From assembly GCF_949628265.1 (NCBI RefSeq), contig NC_088788.1, positions 34,582,335 to 34,646,334 of the forward strand: DNA of 64,000 nt. The letters run 5' to 3'. Under the pieces are notes generated by a model, which was not told the DNA's origin, ran no database searches, and saw only the letters and a list, made by a program, of their open reading frames with translations. Each line of letters begins with the position of its first letter. Within the stretch, counting starts at the first letter, position 1. The position numbers and the translations under genes are program-made. Shown in pieces: positions 59,105 to 64,000 of the stretch. The DNA comes from Cloeon dipterum (taxonomy: Eukaryota > Arthropoda > Insecta > Ephemeroptera > Baetidae).

Positions 59105-60720
59105 TTGTGGTTTTTATACGAGCTCTCGAGTTTATCTACAGATATAGAGACAGATTATAATTCATCCTTGGATTGGTAAGTAATTTATCTAACCAAAAAA
59201 TGAACAACAAAACTCATGAATAATAAAAAATAGAGGCGTTCAAAATTTCACACAAAGCTACAGTTTTTTTATTGCAGATCAAGAAATGGTGAAATGCAAG
59301 CGGAAAATCACAGTTAATACAAAATACAACTATTCGTCACAAATTAAAATAAAGACATAATTAATTAAATAAATGTTCAAATATTTTTTCCGACAGCGAT
59401 AATTGAAATTAGATTAGAGCCTGAATTTTAATTTTCAAATATTTTTCTCTCAAAGTTCCTAACGTGTCGGGCAAATTAATTTATGATCCGCCCGTGCACT
59501 TATTTGATTTTAAACGATCATGCGAGCTCGTTATTGACGGTAAGGGTTTTAGAGGAAAAGCACGAGCTCCAATTAGTGGAATGATACACCAGAACCGTTC
59601 AATTATAACTCTTATTACTCAGGAAAAAGTGATCGGTTGACCAGTGTCGAAAGGTATTATTTTATTGCCTCAAAAACTTGCTGCTGCTGCCAGGGCACGC
59701 ACTCTCTATTTGGCTTGTCGACACAAGAAACAACTAACGTGATTTTACTGCACGCACCTGTCGCGGATTTTGTGCTCATTAACAAAATTCTCTGGAGGCG
59801 ATGTTGACCCATAGGTTCTTGAATAATTTCTTAATAATGAGTTTAGTACATGTGTGGGGCTTTCAAATGATACATCTTTTATAAAATATAATTTAAATCC
59901 ACACATTTAATAGAATTAAATTAAAAGTGTTGGAAAGCATCCACTATAAACCATTTGGCTGATCAGAGGAGGTTAAAATGAGTCTAATGGTTGGGTAGTT
60001 CGTGCAATTCTGATGGTTAGAACCCGAAATCTGGAGTCGTCAAAATTTGAAAAAACACGGAAAATTAGTTTTTTCCAGCTTTGAAGCGTAATTTATTGGA
60101 GACGAAAAGGAACACCGCTCTGAAATTGGACAGCTTTTAAGCTCATTTTCGAAAATCAAAAATCCTGAGCTCCCTTGACCCTAGGCAATAAATTTGGTTA
60201 TTTCGATCGGGCTTGGTGAGAGTAATGCAAAGCACACCTTGATTTTTAAATTGCACCACGGGGAGATAAATGACACAAGAGTCTCAAAGCTTTCCAAAAT
60301 TTTCCGTGAATCCCGTAAAAATGAATTTTATCACGCAAATTAATTAGTCAAATCGATTTCGTTGAGTTTTCTTGAATATACATGCCAATTTTGTCCTCCG
60401 ATCCGTGAAATTTCATCTGTAGGGTTTAAATGCGGTTAGCAATGAAGCATAAAAATACCCGAGATAGTTCTCTTAATTGATAAAACCACCGAATTTCTCA
60501 CGCCGTTGAACAAACGCGTGTGAGAGCATGAAGTCGCTTTTGTTGAATGTCCTCGCACATTTTACTCTGCACATAAGAATGAATGCGCGCTGCTTTCCCT
60601 GGGCACGCGATAGCCGCAAGAGCACCCGATGCGGATTGTCTTACTCACTCATTCACTTGCAATGGAAAACCACCGTTGCACCTTCACCCCGCGGTGATTT
60701 AAGTTTCCGACACCATGAAG
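59105..60720. other. Intergenic DNA between CDC23 and the first cuticle gene
   Basis: AT-rich, no gene recognised. The part next to 60720 is the upstream regulatory region of the cuticle gene. Confidence 0.5.
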
Positions 60721-60724
60721 CCAG

Positions 60725-60731
60725 TATAAAA
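60725..60731 (+). promoter_or_regulatory. TATA box of the first RR-2 cuticle gene
   Basis: 'tataaaa' lies 58 bp upstream of the start codon with a GC-richer downstream flank. This leaves room for a leader of about 25-30 nt, the usual layout of arthropod cuticle genes. Confidence 0.75.
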
Positions 60732-60782
60732 GCTCCGGAGGCGTTTCAGAGGGCACATTCGCAACAAGCCCGCACAACCAAC

Positions 60783-61693
60783 ATGAACAAGGTGAGTAGC
60801 GCGTCTTCAGCGAAACCAAACTTGACCAATACTTTCTATTAGGATAACCACAGTTTTTTTATAACGGTTTTTTTACAGATTTCTTTTATATTTTTAACTT
60901 AAATCATATTAACTGAACAGTTGAGAATCCTTGTGCTGGCTGATTTAGGCTCACCAGCAATGTCCATCCGACTCGCTGCTCGTTTTGCATTTTTCCAGCA
61001 TGCGCGAATTAATTTTACGGGACGATTGACTATCATTTCAATTAAAACACCGAGTTGTTCGCTATCAGGGGGTCTCACCCATCTCGAAAGAACGAAAAGT
61101 AGCCTCTATTATCTCAAATGATTTGGATTTTTTTGCACCCACAGTTGCTCGTTTCCTTCGCCCTGGTTGCCGCGGCCGGCGCCTTTGCCCAGGAGTACCA
61201 GCCGGTGTACCACGCCGTGCTGGCCGAGGAGCAGCTGGCCCCTCCGAGGTACGCCTTTGAGTACTCGGTGCACGACGAGGAGAGCAAGGACATCCACTCG
61301 CACAAGGAGTCCCGCGACGGCGACAAGACCGAGGGCGAGTACAGCCTGGTGGAGCCCGACGGCGGCGTACGCACCGTCAAGTACCACGTGGACGGCAACA
61401 GCGGCTTCATCGCCGAGGTGATCCGCTCCGGACAGGTGGCCGTGCCCGTGCCCATCAAGCCCCTGGTGGTGGCCAAGCCGGTGTACATCAAGCCCGCGGT
61501 GGTGCAGCACGTCTACCAGCCGCAGTACGTGCAGGTGCCCACTCCGGCCTCGTACGTCAACTCGCGCGCCTTCGAGGCCCGCTCCTTCAACGCCGCGCCC
61601 CTGTACAACCAGAGGAACGTGGAGGAGGCCGCCCTGCCCACCACCACCGAGATGTACCAGGAGAGCTCCACCGACGAGCCCGCCAGAGCCTGA
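60783..61693 (+). CDS. RR-2 cuticle protein with chitin-binding Rebers-Riddiford domain
   Basis: Secreted structural protein of hard cuticle that binds chitin. A three-codon first exon (60783-60791, 'MNK') is followed by a 353-nt intron; the second exon (61145-61693) carries the rest, 185 aa in total. This split, with an intron within the signal peptide, is typical of arthropod cuticle genes. The signal peptide is 'MNKLLVSFALVAAAGAFA'. The R&R domain (about 38-95) contains 'PRYAFEYSVHDEESKDIHS' and 'GEYSLVEPDGGVRTVKYHVD'. The C-terminal part is Val/Pro/Tyr-rich ('PVYIKPAVVQHVYQPQYVQV') and ends in an acidic Thr/Ser tail. The exon is very GC-rich compared with its surroundings, with strong codon bias. 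The next RR-2 gene (63640-64000) is its tail-to-tail paralogue. Confidence 0.95.
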
Positions 61694-61808
61694 GAGCCGC
61701 GCGCCCTTTGTTCTAGCTTTGCGTGCCGTTGAGTAGTTGTTGTTATAGAATTCTGCTACTTGTCACCTTTCCGAATGACTTTATTTTTTTACCCTGTTTT
61801 GTATAGTT

Positions 61809-61814
61809 AATAAA
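61809..61814 (+). terminator. Poly(A) signal of the first RR-2 gene
   Basis: AATAAA 116 nt past the stop at 61693, followed by a T-rich stretch. Confidence 0.65.
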
Positions 61815-63510
61815 ATTGCACCAAAGGTAGACACTGTTAAATATTGAGTTTTTTTCCTTTTCTGTGTCCGGGAGTTATTTGAGCAGTTCCCTTGGGATCC
61901 TCGTTGCCCAATGTCAAAGGTGGAATTTTAAGTGACTTGAAATGCTCAAACAAATTAATGGGCTGATTGTGAGAGGAAGCGGCACTTCTTGCCGGTTTAT
62001 CGCACCTTTCTTGCGAATTTAGGAATGAATGTCTGGCGCTTCAATAAAAATATCAGTGCGGGCGGCAGGTGAAAATATGAAGACGGAATGTGCTAAGCAG
62101 AGGTTTAAAAAAAAGAATTTATTTAGCTACATAGCAATTTTTACAATTATATTATTGCATTACCTGGCACGGTTAAAGAAAATATTACAGATCACAAATA
62201 AAATACAAAATTTACGATGGGCAGAAAAGTTAACGGAAACTATAGAAGTTTGCCTCTGTAAAGATAATCGAAATTGTGCTATCCTATTAACGCCGCAATA
62301 AGCCATAAACAAACAAAATAAAACAGCTGAAATTAAACCGCTGGCTTACTGTGAAGATAACCATTTTTTCCATAAATTCCTTAGTAAATTGTTTGAAAAA
62401 TAATAATACATAATGAAAAAGATTAAGCTGGGGAGGGAGCAAGACTGACTGCCGTCTATTGTTGGCCAGGATACCCTGTGGGCAAAACGTTTGTTTTGCT
62501 TTCGCTATTGAAAGCTTTCAAAAAAGTTATTGCACTCACTGGCAATCTTTAGTGACCAAGGAAGCAAACAAAAACAGAGGCGAATGATTTCGATCAAAAT
62601 TACTTATTTTCTGAATCAATCTGTTTTATTTAAAAAAATAGCGTTGGTTGAATGTCTCGATAATATTATATAGCTCTATATAAAGTCACCGCCAAGCAAC
62701 CAGATCGAAGCATTTGTTTTATAAATTTTTCTGTTCAAGAATAAATAAAATACGTAAAAGTAAAAATAGGTAAGTCCCGCTTGCAATTGGTTATTTTAGG
62801 ATTTAAAAATACATTGGAATGAATTTAATGAACCAGTCGTCGCGTGCAGAAGTGATGGATACCTCACTCTTTAGGGCGCGCATGCACACGTGAATTTGTA
62901 AGAAATCATGTAAGCAAAGCCAAAAAAAGTGGTCCAGTTTCTGGATCAATTGTTTTTCATACTAACGGGAGGCTGCAAAATCCAACTTTAATGGAAATTA
63001 GCAAATATCGAGAATTTATAACAAGCCTAAAATAAGGCGAATGTTGAAATTCTACACCGACAACTTTCATTAATTTCACCCGCTTCGATTTTCATCAGGC
63101 CTATATTCAATCAGCTTGACAGTTTTTTCGTACCTTTGAAGTTAACGCACCGTCACCATCAATCTGCGTTCAGATAAAAACCACTTTTACTACGCCGAAA
63201 TTAATTAGTGGGCGCTCGTTAACACCTCCTTAAATCAAATCACCGGCTATATTTCCAGTTATTGCAAACCACATTCACTACTTCCGCACTGCCATTCTTT
63301 TACAAATCTAAAAAGAGACAGCAAAATACAGAGAGAGCCGCACGTTCGCAATAATCCGTGCTTCATGATGTGTAAGCTGATATGCATCAATTATTAGTCT
63401 CGTCGTGTCTTTTCCTTCCAAGCAAAGTGAATGGCACAGGTGCTTTTTATATGACAAGATTTGAGCCATTGTTTGAAAATAAAAGCAAATGTTTTTCTTA
63501 TATAAAAAGT
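61815..63510. other. Intergenic DNA between two convergent cuticle genes
   Basis: AT-rich, no protein recognised. One promoter-like site lies at about 62677-62768 (listed separately). Confidence 0.5.
62675..62769 (+). promoter_or_regulatory. Promoter-like site with TATA box and possible splice donor
   Basis: 'ctatataaagtcacc' (about 62675) is followed about 85 nt later by 'aaaatag|gtaagtcc', a near-consensus 5' splice site, with no ATG between. This looks like a core promoter and a short non-coding first exon pointing toward the second cuticle gene's 3' end. No downstream coding exon on + was found, so it may be chance or a non-coding transcript. Confidence 0.25.
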
Positions 63511-63516
63511 TTTATT
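63511..63516 (-). terminator. Poly(A) signal of the second RR-2 gene
   Basis: AATAAA on the minus strand, 124 nt past the stop codon (63640). Confidence 0.55.
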
Positions 63517-63639
63517 TTAGGTGATGATGGATGATGAAGAACAAATTGCAACAAGGTGAAACATGCAACTATCACAATAAAGTCGTCGGACAACTCCGAA
63601 GGGTCCGACCAGAAAAAAGTTTTTAAGTTTTTTAACAAT

Positions 63640-64000
63640 TTAGTAGTGGTTGACTCCGTGGTTGAAGTGTCCGTTCTGCACGTAGCTGGTGGCGGCGGGA
63701 TGCGCGGCAACGATGGGCTTGTAGGCGGCCACCACGGGCTTGTAAGTGGCGACAATGGGCTTGTAGGTGGCGACAACGGGCTTGTAGGCGACGACGGGCT
63801 TGGCGACGACGGCAGGGGCGTGGACGGCGTGTCCGGAGCGGATGACCTCAGCGATGAAGCCGCTCTTTCCGTCGACGTGGTACTTGACGGTGCGGATGGT
63901 GCCGTCGGGCTCCACCAGGCTGTACTCTCCCTCGGTGCGGTCGCCCTTGCGGGACTCCTTGTGCGAGTGGATGTCCTTGGTGTGGTCATCGTGCACGGCG
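63640..64000 (-). CDS. RR-2 cuticle protein, partial (continues beyond the window)
   Basis: The last 120 codons of a second chitin-binding cuticle protein; the 5' part, including the signal peptide, lies outside the window. The R&R domain is seen as 'VHDDHTKDIHSHKESRKGDR' and 'GEYSLVEPDGTIRTVKYHVD', nearly identical to the gene at 60783-61693. The C-terminal half differs: Val/Ala-rich repeats of the type 'YKPVVATYKPIVA' (four to five copies), then a His/Asn-rich end ('GHFNHGVNHY'). The tandem, tail-to-tail placement indicates a local duplication with inversion. The window edge may be the start of a larger cuticle-gene cluster. Confidence 0.93.
   Translation of the reverse strand, partial: AVHDDHTKDIHSHKESRKGDRTEGEYSLVEPDGTIRTVKYHVDGKSGFIAEVIRSGHAVHAPAVVAKPVVAYKPVVATYKPIVATYKPVVAAYKPIVAAHPAATSYVQNGHFNHGVNHY

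Noticed and set aside
62029-62301. 90-codon frame with a hydrophobic stretch between the cuticle genes
   Set aside because: Lys/Ile/Asn-rich translation of AT-rich DNA, with no promoter, splice or family signal.

Overview
The window is nuclear DNA of an arthropod, most likely an insect. Its genes carry spliceosomal introns, it holds two RR-2 chitin-binding cuticle proteins, and its other genes are animal housekeeping and flagellar genes: NCOA5, SMCR8, C5orf22, DNAI2, AdoMet decarboxylase, DRC3, ECI1, TSG101, TMF1 and CDC23. I cannot name the species from sequence alone. As I recall, higher flies lack SMCR8, so a fly is less likely.

Layout. Bases 1-12090 are a mobile-element zone. Tandem arrays of a 174-bp satellite lie at both ends in opposite orientation (1-349 and 10752-12087). 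Between them are a 12-exon Mutator-like (MULE) transposase gene that looks whole (1820-6964, 1283 aa), a long-TIR MITE, a truncated Penelope-like retroelement fossil inserted into a satellite unit, and a nested TIR element carrying a tRNA-like promoter. From 12.1 kb a dense host-gene block follows. NCOA5/neosin is on +. A secreted prohormone-like gene, SMCR8 and C5orf22 are on -. A seven-finger C2H2 protein is on +. DNAI2 and AdoMet decarboxylase (a gene of more than 8 kb with large introns) are on -. DRC3 is on +, ECI1 on -, TSG101 on +, TMF1 on -, CDC23 on +, and two tail-to-tail RR-2 cuticle genes end the window.

How the genes work together. This is mostly a syntenic mixture rather than a pathway. 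DNAI2 (outer dynein arm) and DRC3 (nexin-dynein regulatory complex) both serve motile axonemes, so the species should keep motile cilia or flagellated sperm. SMCR8 (autophagy/lysosome regulation), TSG101 (ESCRT-I) and TMF1 (Golgi golgin) are membrane-traffic genes. C5orf22 lies between SMCR8 and its probable first exon on the same strand. TMF1 and CDC23 share a divergent promoter region of about 295 bp.

Non-genic content. At least three dispersed repeat families lie in introns and intergenic gaps. Two long-arm foldback elements are present, one in a CDC23 intron and one upstream of DRC3. A palindromic 44-bp minisatellite sits in the NCOA5 5' intron. The best candidate for something undescribed is the MULE gene. 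It joins a DDE transposase, SWIM finger, acidic repeat exons, AT-hook, Ulp1-type protease and PHD finger in one open, phase-consistent model, and it lies between inverted satellite arrays in a Foldback-like arrangement.
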